A stretch of 64,000 nt of DNA from Formosa sp. L2A11 (lineage in GTDB: Bacteria; Bacteroidota; Bacteroidia; Flavobacteriales; Flavobacteriaceae), in contig NZ_CP047028.1 in assembly GCF_009796865.1 (NCBI RefSeq), positions 3,224,001 through 3,288,000 of the forward strand, in the 5' to 3' direction. Positions within the stretch are counted from its first letter, which is position 1, and every line of letters begins with the position of its first letter. Below, in pieces: positions 32,304 through 40,836 of this stretch. The position numbers were made by a program, and so were the translations under genes. The notes beneath the pieces were generated by a model that saw nothing but the letters and a program-made list of their open reading frames with translations, was not told the origin of the DNA and made no database searches.

Positions 32304-35135
32304 TTGAGATTACGAAGTATTTGCGTTACCCTATTTATTTTTATAAACACGGTTGCTTTCTGTCAAAATAAAATTGACGTAAAAGCTACATTCGACGTGT
32401 CTACAAAACAGATTCGTATTTCTCAAACTATTCAATACAAAAACACCACACAAGATACACTGCATGCCATATATTTAAACGATTGGGCGAACAGTTATTC
32501 TACTAAAAGCACACCTTTAGCAAAGCGTTTTGCTGAGGAATACAAAACCAATTTTCACTTTGCAAAAAGTAAAGATCGTGGGTTTACTGCCATAACTAGT
32601 ATTACAGAAAATAATCAGGCTCTTATTTTTTATCGGCTTAAAAATCATCCAGATATTTTAAAAGTTAAACTCCCCGAACCTTTACAAGGCGGAGAAACTT
32701 ATAGCTTAAAACTAGAATATGTTGTTCAAGTACCTAACGATAATTTTACAAGGTATGGTTGGACAAATACTAACGATTTTAACTTACGTTATTGGTATAT
32801 AACACCTGCCGTTTATAATGGAACTTGGAATTATTACAGCAATAAAGATTTAGATGATTTATTTATTCCCTCGGCAGATTTAAATATAGAAGTCGGGTTT
32901 CCAAGCTATTACACTTTAACTTCTGAATTAAAAAAAGTAAACACACAAGTCTCACAAGGTAATACAGTAGTTACTTTAACAGGAAAAAACAGTGTAGATT
33001 CTAAATTATTTTTAAAAAAGATTTCAGATTTCAATACTACCGGAAACGATGCCTTTTCTATTGTTACCAATATTAACGACGAGAATTTAAATGATATTGA
33101 CCGCATTGTAATTACAGATAAAATTATCACGTTTATTACAAAAAATTTTGGTGCTTATCCAAATGATAAATTATTACTTTCTGAAATAGACTACAAAAAG
33201 AATCCTATTTATGGGCTTAATCAGTTACCCAATTTTATAAGACCATTTCCTAATCATTTTCAATATGAACTTAAACTGATAAAAACAGCTTTAAATAATT
33301 ATTTTGAAAATATGTTATTTGTTAATCCTAGAAAAGATTATTGGTTAAACGACGGATTACAAGTCTATTATTTAATGAAATATGTAGATGAATATTATCC
33401 GAATATGAAACTTTTTGGGACACTTTCTAAAGTTTGGGGTATTCGTTCTTTTCATGCTACACAGCTTCAGTTTAATAATCAGTACAATTTTCTATACATG
33501 CACATGGCGCGTTCTAACTTAGACCAGCCACTAACAATGCCAAAAGATTCTTTATTAAAATTCAATTCTAATATTGCAAATAAGTACAAGGCTGGAGTTG
33601 GTTTAAAATACCTAGAAGACTATCTAAATCACGATATTATTCAGAACACGATAGATAGTTACATGTCCTTATACAAGCAAAAACAAACGTCTTCTAAAGA
33701 CTTTGAAACACTTTTACGCTGTAATACAGATAAGGATGTAGATTGGTTTTTTAACAACTACATTGCTACAAGACAAAAAATAGATTATAAAATTAAAGGC
33801 TACAATATTGTTGGAGATTCTTTAGAAGTTACCATAAAGAATAAGCGTAAAAACAATATGCCAATTTCGTTATTCGGACTTAAAAACGATAGTATTGTTT
33901 ACAAAACTTGGATTAACAATATTTCTGAAACAGAAAAAGTAACCATACCAAAAGACAGCATAGATAAATTAGTTTTAAACTACGATATGGTTGTGCCTGA
34001 ATTTAATTTAAGAGACGATTGGAAATCTTTAAAAGGCATCTTATTCAACAATAAACCGCTACAGTTTAGGCTATTTAAAGATATTGAAGACCCTTATTAT
34101 AATCAGGTCTTTTTTATGCCCGATTTCACTTATAATTATTACGATGGTTTGGCGCCAGGGTTACGTTTATACAACAAAACAGTACTATCTAAACCGTTTG
34201 CTTATAGTTTGAGTCCGCGTTATGCATTAAAAAGCAAACAACTTGTAGGAAATGTAAGCTTGAGTTACACGCACAGATTAGAAGACAGAAGCCTCTACTA
34301 TATTAGATACGGTTTTTCTGGAGAGTACTCTAATTACGCCCCTAATTTATCTTACACATCTTACACGCCTTATGTACAGTTTAGTTTTAGAAATAAGAAT
34401 AATCTTAGAGACAATAAGAAGCAAAGCTTAACGCTTAGGTACATAAGTATTTCTAGAGAAGACGATCCTACACTTCAGTTTACAAATGAAGATCAGCCAG
34501 ATTACGATGTGTTTAATATGCGTTACGGAAATACAAATCCTAATCTTAAAAACCACGTTAGCGGATTTACAGATTTACAATTAGCTAAAAATTTCGGAAA
34601 AATTGCTATGAATTTTGAATATAGAAAGCTCACAGAAAGCAATAGAAATTTTAATTTACGCTTTTTTGCAGGAACCTTCTTGTACAATAACACATACAAA
34701 ACATCAGATTATTTTAGCTTTGCCCTAGATCGCCCAACCGATTATTTATTCGATTATAATTACTTGGGAAGATCTGAAGAGACCGGAATATTAAGTCAGG
34801 AATTAGTTATTGCAGAAGGAGGCTTTAAATCTAAATTAGAGACATCATATGCAAACCAATGGATTACAACCTTAAACGGAGGAACCACAATTTGGAAATA
34901 TTTAGAGCTTTATGGAGATGTTGGTCTAGTAAAAAATCACAATCAATCTGCTAAATTTGTCTACGACACAGGGTTTCGTTTAAATTTAATTACAGATTAT
35001 TTTGAGTTATATTTCCCTGTTTACTCCAATCTAGGATGGGAAGTTTCTCAACCACATTACAAAGATAAAATTAGATTTATTGTAACCTTATCTCCTAAAA
35101 CTTTACTAGGATTATTCACAAGACGTTGGTATTAA
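32304..35135 (+). CDS. M1-aminopeptidase-like envelope protein lacking the zinc motif
   Basis: A 943-residue protein with a TTG start and signal peptide (ICVTLFIFINTVAFCQ). Residues about 25-220 follow the M1 peptidase N-terminal saddle domain (FDVSTKQIRISQTIQYKNTT, LRYWYITPAVYNGTWNYYSN). The region that should hold HExxH-x18-E instead reads HFQYELKLIKTALNNYFENM and later DYWLNDGLQVYY, so both His ligands and the distal Glu are lost. The C-terminal 300 residues alternate in a way typical of an outer membrane beta-barrel (SLSPRYALKSKQLVG, GKIAMNFEYRK) and end with an aromatic residue. It is likely a catalytically dead scaffold or receptor at the outer membrane. An active M1 relative occurs at 57644. 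Confidence 0.8.
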   Translation: MRLRSICVTLFIFINTVAFCQNKIDVKATFDVSTKQIRISQTIQYKNTTQDTLHAIYLNDWANSYSTKSTPLAKRFAEEYKTNFHFAKSKDRGFTAITSITENNQALIFYRLKNHPDILKVKLPEPLQGGETYSLKLEYVVQVPNDNFTRYGWTNTNDFNLRYWYITPAVYNGTWNYYSNKDLDDLFIPSADLNIEVGFPSYYTLTSELKKVNTQVSQGNTVVTLTGKNSVDSKLFLKKISDFNTTGNDAFSIVTNINDENLNDIDRIVITDKIITFITKNFGAYPNDKLLLSEIDYKKNPIYGLNQLPNFIRPFPNHFQYELKLIKTALNNYFENMLFVNPRKDYWLNDGLQVYYLMKYVDEYYPNMKLFGTLSKVWGIRSFHATQLQFNNQYNFLYMHMARSNLDQPLTMPKDSLLKFNSNIANKYKAGVGLKYLEDYLNHDIIQNTIDSYMSLYKQKQTSSKDFETLLRCNTDKDVDWFFNNYIATRQKIDYKIKGYNIVGDSLEVTIKNKRKNNMPISLFGLKNDSIVYKTWINNISETEKVTIPKDSIDKLVLNYDMVVPEFNLRDDWKSLKGILFNNKPLQFRLFKDIEDPYYNQVFFMPDFTYNYYDGLAPGLRLYNKTVLSKPFAYSLSPRYALKSKQLVGNVSLSYTHRLEDRSLYYIRYGFSGEYSNYAPNLSYTSYTPYVQFSFRNKNNLRDNKKQSLTLRYISISREDDPTLQFTNEDQPDYDVFNMRYGNTNPNLKNHVSGFTDLQLAKNFGKIAMNFEYRKLTESNRNFNLRFFAGTFLYNNTYKTSDYFSFALDRPTDYLFDYNYLGRSEETGILSQELVIAEGGFKSKLETSYANQWITTLNGGTTIWKYLELYGDVGLVKNHNQSAKFVYDTGFRLNLITDYFELYFPVYSNLGWEVSQPHYKDKIRFIVTLSPKTLLGLFTRRWY

Positions 35136-35279
35136 ATTTCATAATTTAATTAACAATTTATCACTAAAAACACAATACATTAATAATTCTTCATAATAAC
35201 ATAGACAAATCAGATATTTACTACAAAATTCACATCATACTTATGTCTCTTTTGAATTGTTAAACCCATTTAATTTACA

Positions 35280-35287
35280 TAAATTTG
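35280..35287 (+). promoter_or_regulatory. -7 element TAAATTTG for the E1 fusion gene
   Basis: Perfect TAnnTTTG, with a TTG at 35257-35259 giving a 20-bp spacing that fits the Bacteroidetes -33 element. It lies 25 bp before the ATG. Confidence 0.6.
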
Positions 35288-35312
35288 TATTCATTCCAAT
35301 CCAAATTAAAAC

Positions 35313-37724
35313 ATGCAAACAGAACCCAAAACAATGACAGATCTTTCTTTTGAAGATTTTAAAGCCGAAGTTTTAAATGATTATAAAATTGCAGTTACCT
35401 CTCGAGAGTGTAGTTTACTTGGTAGACGAGAAGTACTTACAGGTAAAGCTAAATTCGGAATATTTGGGGATGGTAAAGAAGTGGCGCAGTTAGCCATGGC
35501 CAAAGCGTTTAAAAATGGAGATTTCCGTTCTGGTTATTACCGTGACCAAACCTTTATGATGGCTATAGGCCAACTTACTATCGAGCAATTTTTCTCGGGG
35601 TTATATGCCAATACCGATTTAGAAATAGAACCTATGTCTGCAGGAAGACAAATGGGAGGACATTTTGCAACACATAGTTTAGACGAAAACGGGAATTGGA
35701 AAAACTTAACTAAACAAAAAAATTCAAGTGCAGACATCTCTCCTACTGCAGGGCAAATGCCTCGTCTTTTAGGACTAGCACAAGCCTCTAAAATTTACAG
35801 AAATGTAAAGGGAATATACACTAAAAACTTTTCAGAAAACGGGAACGAAGTCGCTTGGGGAACCATCGGGAATGCAAGTACTAGTGAAGGTGTGTTTTTT
35901 GAAACCATAAATGCTGCTGGAGTACTTCAAGTACCTATGGTAATTAGTGTTTGGGATGATGAATATGGTATTTCTGTACATGCAAAATACCAAACAACAA
36001 AAGAAAATATTTCAGAAATCTTAAAAGGATTTCAACGTGAAGAAGGAACTAATGGATATGAAATTATACGTGTAAAAGGTTGGGACTACCCTGCTCTTGT
36101 ATCTGCTTATCAAAAAGCAAGTAAAATTTCAAGAACCGAGCATGTTCCCGTTTTAATTCACGTAAACGAATTAACACAGCCACAAGGACACTCTACATCT
36201 GGATCTCACGAACGTTATAAAAGTTCGGAGCGTTTAGCTTGGGAAGCAGCCAACGATTGTAATTTAAAAATGCGAGAATGGTTAATTGCTAACGGATTTA
36301 CTACAGACGAAGAAATAACAGAATTAGAGAAAGGTGTTAAAAGAGAAGTTCGTAAAGGAAAAAAAACATCATGGAATCAATTTGTTGAGCCAATAAATAA
36401 AGACAAAATTGAAATTATAAACTTATTAAAGCTAGTTGCTAATATTAGTGCTAATAAAGTTTTTATACATAAGATTGTTAAAGATCTAGAAAATACAGAA
36501 GAGCCAATTAAACGCGATATTATTGTTGCTGCGCGTAAAACATTACGCTATATAATTGACGATGTTGCTCCAGAAAAAGATAGACTCTTACTTTGGATTG
36601 ATAAATATTTTGAAAAAGTACAACCTCAATACAGTTCTCATTTATACAGTGAAGGAAACAAATCTGTAAAATACATTACAGAAGTTAAACCTATATATGC
36701 ACCAGACGCAGAAAACGTTGATGGGCGTTTAATTATTAGAGATAACTTTGATGCTATTTTTAGTAAATATCCTGAAGCTTTAATTTTTGGTGAAGATTCT
36801 GGAAATATCGGAGACGTAAACCAAGGTCTTGAAGGTATGCAAGAAAAGTATGGTGAATTACGTGTTGCAGATGTTGGTATTCGTGAAACTACAATACTTG
36901 GTCAAGGTATTGGTATGGCTATGCGTGGACTTCGTCCTATTGCAGAGATTCAGTATTTAGATTATTTATTATATTGTATTCAGATTATTAGTGACGACTT
37001 AGCAACCTTACAATACAGAACAAAAGGACGACAAAAAGCGCCATTAATTATACGTACACGTGGCCATAGATTGGAAGGAATCTGGCATTCAGGATCTCCA
37101 ATGGGAGGTATTATTAATTTAGTACGTGGTATACATGTTTTAGTACCAAGAAACATGACTAAAGCTGCTGGATTTTACAACACCTTATTAGAGTCTGACG
37201 AGCCTGCTCTAGTTATAGAATGTTTAAACGGATATCGTTTAAAAGAGAAAAAACCATCTAACTTTGGACTGTTTAAAACACCAATTGGTGTTACAGAAAC
37301 CATTAGAGAAGGAAACCACATTACTTTAGTTTCTTACGGTTCTACACTACGAATTGTAGAACAAGCTGCAAAAGAATTAAATGTAGTTGGTATTCAGGCA
37401 GAAGTAATTGATGTGCAATCACTATTGCCTTTCGATTTAAATCATGACATTGTAAAAAGTATTAAGAAAACCAATCGTTTATTAATTATAGATGAAGATG
37501 TTCCAGGAGGTGCTTCTGCATATATTTTAAATGAAGTTTTAAATACTCAGAACGCGTATGAATATTTAGATAGTAAGCCAAAAACATTAACAGCTAAACC
37601 ACACCGTCCTGCTTATGGAACAGATGGGGATTATTTCTCTAAACCATCTTTAGAAGATATATTCGAAACAATTTACCAAATAATGCACGAAGCAAACCCA
37701 AGTAAATATCACAAATTAAGATAG
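35313..37724 (+). CDS. Fused 2-oxoacid dehydrogenase E1 alpha-beta subunit (branched-chain type)
   Basis: An 803-residue ThDP enzyme joining E1 alpha (about 1-340) and E1 beta (about 460-803) in one chain. The ThDP motif is GNASTSEGVFFETINAAGVL...WDDEYGIS, and the beta part carries FGEDSGNIGDVNQG, GLRPIAEIQYLDYLLY and DEDVPGGASAY. It decarboxylates a 2-oxoacid, most likely from branched-chain amino acids, and transfers the acyl group to a lipoyl E2. E2 and E3 are not in the window. Such fusions are usual in Bacteroidetes. Substrate choice is inferred from overall likeness, not from a residue test. Confidence 0.88.
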   Translation: MQTEPKTMTDLSFEDFKAEVLNDYKIAVTSRECSLLGRREVLTGKAKFGIFGDGKEVAQLAMAKAFKNGDFRSGYYRDQTFMMAIGQLTIEQFFSGLYANTDLEIEPMSAGRQMGGHFATHSLDENGNWKNLTKQKNSSADISPTAGQMPRLLGLAQASKIYRNVKGIYTKNFSENGNEVAWGTIGNASTSEGVFFETINAAGVLQVPMVISVWDDEYGISVHAKYQTTKENISEILKGFQREEGTNGYEIIRVKGWDYPALVSAYQKASKISRTEHVPVLIHVNELTQPQGHSTSGSHERYKSSERLAWEAANDCNLKMREWLIANGFTTDEEITELEKGVKREVRKGKKTSWNQFVEPINKDKIEIINLLKLVANISANKVFIHKIVKDLENTEEPIKRDIIVAARKTLRYIIDDVAPEKDRLLLWIDKYFEKVQPQYSSHLYSEGNKSVKYITEVKPIYAPDAENVDGRLIIRDNFDAIFSKYPEALIFGEDSGNIGDVNQGLEGMQEKYGELRVADVGIRETTILGQGIGMAMRGLRPIAEIQYLDYLLYCIQIISDDLATLQYRTKGRQKAPLIIRTRGHRLEGIWHSGSPMGGIINLVRGIHVLVPRNMTKAAGFYNTLLESDEPALVIECLNGYRLKEKKPSNFGLFKTPIGVTETIREGNHITLVSYGSTLRIVEQAAKELNVVGIQAEVIDVQSLLPFDLNHDIVKSIKKTNRLLIIDEDVPGGASAYILNEVLNTQNAYEYLDSKPKTLTAKPHRPAYGTDGDYFSKPSLEDIFETIYQIMHEANPSKYHKLR

Positions 37725-37773
37725 GTTTTTAGCCTTTTAGCAACTATTAATTAAACTCACTTTTTTTTAAATT

Positions 37774-38247
37774 ATGACCATAAAATTATTGGCCATTGGT
37801 AAAACAGACAACAAACTTTTACAAGGCTTAATAGACGATTACCAAAAACGTCTTGGATTCTACATCAAATTTGAATTTGAAATTATTCCTGATCTAAAAA
37901 AAGTTAAAAACTTAAGCGAAGAACAGCAAAAGCAAAAAGAAGGTGAGCTTATTTTAGGAAAATTAAATCCTACAGATGCACTTATTCTCTTAGATGAAAA
38001 TGGAAAGCAAATGGATTCTGTTGGTTTATCTAACTACCTTCAAAAACACATGAATTCAGGTATAAAGCAATTGGTATTTGTTATTGGAGGACCTTATGGG
38101 TTCTCTCAAGACGTATATTCGAAAGCTTTAGGAAAAATATCACTCTCTAAAATGACATTCTCACATCAAATGATTCGTTTATTTATTATTGAGCAGTTAT
38201 ATCGCGGCTTTACCATTCTTAAAAATGAGCCTTATCACCATCGTTAA
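37774..38247 (+). CDS. rlmH: 23S rRNA pseudouridine-1915 N3-methyltransferase
   Basis: A 157-residue SPOUT methyltransferase of standard length. It methylates pseudouridine 1915 in helix 69 of 23S rRNA on assembled 70S ribosomes, using SAM. The knot and SAM loop read VFVIGGPYGFSQDVYSKALG and KMTFSHQMIRLFIIEQLYRG; the invariant C-terminus NEPYHHR is present. The start MTIKLLAIGKTDNKLL is typical. It follows the E1 gene by 49 bases. Confidence 0.96.
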   Translation: MTIKLLAIGKTDNKLLQGLIDDYQKRLGFYIKFEFEIIPDLKKVKNLSEEQQKQKEGELILGKLNPTDALILLDENGKQMDSVGLSNYLQKHMNSGIKQLVFVIGGPYGFSQDVYSKALGKISLSKMTFSHQMIRLFIIEQLYRGFTILKNEPYHHR

Positions 38248-38275
38248 TTAATATACAAGATTAAACGATTACAGA

Positions 38276-39283
38276 TTAACGATAGTGATACGTTTTCTTA
38301 CCAGAACCTAATTTATAACCTATTGCTAACTTGGCCTTAGTTAAATTAAAACGATAATCATTATCGAAGTTTAAATCTGTAGAATACACACCTCCGCCGT
38401 AAATTAAACTAACATAATAACGCTCTACATTATATCCTACAGCAAAAGTATAATCTAATTTTAGTAATATAGGTTTGGAAGGTCTATAAGTACCATCATC
38501 AGACAATACATGTTTATACATTATACCAACTCCAGGCATAATATTACAAGAAGCTGTAAAATCCCCTGGTAATCTAAACACAGACATTAAACCTCCTAAC
38601 ACACCTAAAGACATACTATTATAACGTTTAATATGTGCTTCTTCGTTAAAATAATCTTCAGAATTAGTTGTTAATATATTACCACTTGCACTAAAATAAT
38701 CGTAAAAACCAAAAACACCAAAACCTCCAGTAATATATACTTTCCGGTCTAATTTATCTATTCCAGCTTTTAACATAGAATAAGAAAATTCTATATCTGG
38801 AATGGTACGTAAATAGTTAAATCCTATGGTTACAGATCTTATATCGTCTCTAAAAACAGAAGGTTCGTTATAATTATTTTTCACATTAAACCCTCTATAA
38901 GTCTGAGCATAAAAATTGACATAATTTTTCTTTCCAATAATAGTTGTGCCTTGCATATCAAATCTATGTGTAATATCGTCTGTATTAGACTTCACATTAA
39001 AAGCAATATCTATTAATAGCTTACTACTAGCCACACCAAAACCAATTCCGAATTTATTATTAGGCACATAACGAACCTTAAAATCATCTTCATTATGTAT
39101 TCTAAATTGCTTGAATTTATAATTTGTAAAGAGGCGTAGCGAGTAATTATTTATATCATGATCTATAAGAAGTTTATCTAAAATCTTAACAAGTTTCGAA
39201 GCATCTAAATCTTTAAAAACCTGAGCTTGTATCGAAAAAGAACTCGATAATAATAGTAATAAAATGGTGATTTTTTTAATCAT
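38276..39283 (-). CDS. DUF4421 family outer membrane protein
   Basis: A 335-residue protein with signal peptide MIKKITILLLLLSSSFSIQA. The body is an array of short amphipathic strands (NYSLRLFTNYKFKQFRI, FGIGFGVASSKLLIDIAF, IGKKNYVNFYAQTYRGFNV) and ends with the YNVERYYVSLIYGGGVYSTD hairpin and FNLTKAKLAIGYKLGSG. These are the marks of DUF4421, a Bacteroidetes beta-barrel family of unknown function. It is convergent with rlmH; only 28 bases separate the stops, with no clear terminator. Confidence 0.88.
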   Translation of the reverse strand: MIKKITILLLLLSSSFSIQAQVFKDLDASKLVKILDKLLIDHDINNYSLRLFTNYKFKQFRIHNEDDFKVRYVPNNKFGIGFGVASSKLLIDIAFNVKSNTDDITHRFDMQGTTIIGKKNYVNFYAQTYRGFNVKNNYNEPSVFRDDIRSVTIGFNYLRTIPDIEFSYSMLKAGIDKLDRKVYITGGFGVFGFYDYFSASGNILTTNSEDYFNEEAHIKRYNSMSLGVLGGLMSVFRLPGDFTASCNIMPGVGIMYKHVLSDDGTYRPSKPILLKLDYTFAVGYNVERYYVSLIYGGGVYSTDLNFDNDYRFNLTKAKLAIGYKLGSGKKTYHYR

Positions 39284-39424
39284 GTAGATCTTTAACTAAA
39301 CTAATATCGTTTTTATTAAACGGTTTTGGTCAAGCGTTAAAAATACATTATTTCTGTATAATGACAATTACTGAATGGATTAATCTATTTAATTAAAAAG
39401 AAATTTAAATACACACAAAAACAA

Positions 39425-39497
39425 AGGTGACTTTTAAAATCTTTGAGTAGTAACACTTGTAAAGTAATTAATTCTCAATTCTTTTTAAAAGTCACCT
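39425..39497. repeat. Long inverted repeat downstream of hpf
   Basis: A perfect 15-bp stem, AGGTGACTTTTAAAA (39425-39439) with TTTTAAAAGTCACCT (39483-39497), encloses 43 bases with a small inner stem (TTGAG with CTCAA). It lies 22 bp past the hpf stop on the minus strand. The A/T end of the stem could supply a T tract for termination, but the large loop is unusual. Confidence 0.6.
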
Positions 39498-39519
39498 CTT
39501 AAATTATATTTCTAATTAG

Positions 39520-39819
39520 TTATGAATTCACGTACGAATGTTTTCGTTTTTTAAGCTGAACGTCTAAATCATTTATCGTGTTTTTAACCGCCAATTCATA
39601 AGTACGCTCTTGCGATGACGCAAAAATTCGTGGTCCAGGTGCACTTAATTCAATTTTACAAATTTTACCATCTTCTTTTTCCTTCTGAATAGTATCGAAG
39701 ATTACTTCTGCAGAAATAACCCAGTCATATTTTAAAGCTAATTTATTCAGTTTCGCAGTTACATGTTCATTCATTGCCTCGCTAGTAGACATATGGATGT
39801 ATTGAATGTTAATTGTCAT
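39520..39819 (-). CDS. hpf: Ribosome hibernation promoting factor, core copy
   Basis: A 99-residue HPF/RaiA-family protein. It starts MTINIQYIHMSTSEAMNEHV and continues TAKLNKLALKYDWVISAEV with the conserved first helix; a central KICKIELSAPGPRIFASSQE strand pair and final helix AVKNTINDLDVQLKKRKH complete the fold. It binds the 30S decoding site in resting cells. It differs strongly from the island paralog at 5095-5409, which has other residues in most helix positions. It is monocistronic with the inverted repeat at 39425-39497 downstream. Confidence 0.92.
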   Translation of the reverse strand: MTINIQYIHMSTSEAMNEHVTAKLNKLALKYDWVISAEVIFDTIQKEKEDGKICKIELSAPGPRIFASSQERTYELAVKNTINDLDVQLKKRKHSYVNS

Positions 39820-40076
39820 AGATTAGTATTTTAATCTTCTACATAAATTTAAAGAAAAACAGCATCATTTCATACGTTTTTATCATAAAAAATTATGAAA
39901 TAATCAAAATATATTACATATAAAAAGAATTCATCAATGTATTGTGCTATAAATCAATTTACTAATTACATTTTATTTCAAAAAAAATAGATCATTAAAT
40001 TGTACTTCAAATTAAAAATCGATTCAAACTCATAATAAAAAAGTATTTTAGCATTTATAACGTTATAACTAGAAGA

Positions 40077-40664
40077 ATGAAACTTGTATTTGCCACCAAT
40101 AACAACAATAAAATAAAAGAAGTTCAGTCTTTAATTCCAGACCATATTACTCTTTTAAGTTTAGCAGATATTAAGTGTTTTGAAGATATTCCTGAAACAC
40201 AGCCAACCATAGAAGGCAATGCCATACAAAAAGCAAATTACGTAAAAGACAACTATGGTTTTGACTGTTTTGCAGACGACACAGGCTTAGAAGTAGATGC
40301 TTTAAATGGCGCTCCAGGCGTATACTCTGCACGTTTTGCAGGACCACAGCGCGACGACAAAGACAATATGGATAAACTTCTAGACAACCTAAAAACAGCT
40401 TCTAATAGAAATGCTAATTTTAAAACCGTAATAGCATTATCTCTTCAAAATAAAATAGAAACGTTTACAGGAATTTGTAAAGGCGAAATTACCAAAACTA
40501 AACATGGTGATTCCGGTTTTGGATACGACCCAATATTTAGACCTCAAGACCAGAATGAAACCTTTGCAGAGATGCCGCTTAGTGAAAAAAATAAGATTAG
40601 TCATCGCGGAAAAGCGGTTTCATTATTAATCGATTATTTAAACACCTTAGACTCTGAAAATTAA
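40077..40664 (+). CDS. rdgB: Non-canonical purine NTP pyrophosphatase (RdgB/HAM1)
   Basis: A 195-residue enzyme that cleaves ITP, dITP and XTP to monophosphates and keeps deaminated purines out of nucleic acids. FATNNNNKIKEVQSLIP is the substrate loop, FADDTGLEVDALNGAPGVYS the metal-binding motif, and SGFGYDPIFRP with SHRGKA the specificity loops. Length and frame are normal. It is upstream of the DEAD-box helicase but separated from it by a promoter and a structured leader. Confidence 0.95.
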   Translation: MKLVFATNNNNKIKEVQSLIPDHITLLSLADIKCFEDIPETQPTIEGNAIQKANYVKDNYGFDCFADDTGLEVDALNGAPGVYSARFAGPQRDDKDNMDKLLDNLKTASNRNANFKTVIALSLQNKIETFTGICKGEITKTKHGDSGFGYDPIFRPQDQNETFAEMPLSEKNKISHRGKAVSLLIDYLNTLDSEN

Positions 40665-40716
40665 TTAACTGATTTGCAATAAATTAATCAAAATTAGTTT
40701 ATATTAAATAAATCAC

Positions 40717-40724
40717 TACCTTTG
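40717..40724 (+). promoter_or_regulatory. -7 element TACCTTTG for the DEAD-box helicase
   Basis: Perfect TAnnTTTG 112 bp before the helicase ATG. It predicts a long 5' leader from about 40730, unusual for this genome where most -7 elements lie 20-35 bp from the ATG. Confidence 0.65.
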
Positions 40725-40751
40725 CAGCTTGAAATTCCTCAGAGAGAGGAT

Positions 40752-40814
40752 GTGTTACTTGGAAGTTTTAGGTTAAGTATGTCGATTCCCTTCTTGTGTA
40801 ACACTTACATACTT
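40752..40814 (+). promoter_or_regulatory. Structured 5' leader of the DEAD-box helicase with two competing stems
   Basis: Stem A pairs GTGTTAC (40752-40758) with GTAACAC (40798-40804). Stem B pairs AAGTATGT (40775-40782) with ACATACTT (40807-40814). The left arm of B lies inside the loop of A and its right arm lies just outside, so the two exclude each other or form a pseudoknot. A further GAAG/CTTC pair (40762-40765 with 40790-40793) supports A. The leader may act as a cold- or helicase-sensing switch. Confidence 0.5.
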
Positions 40815-40836
40815 TAATCGAATACTTATTACAAGA

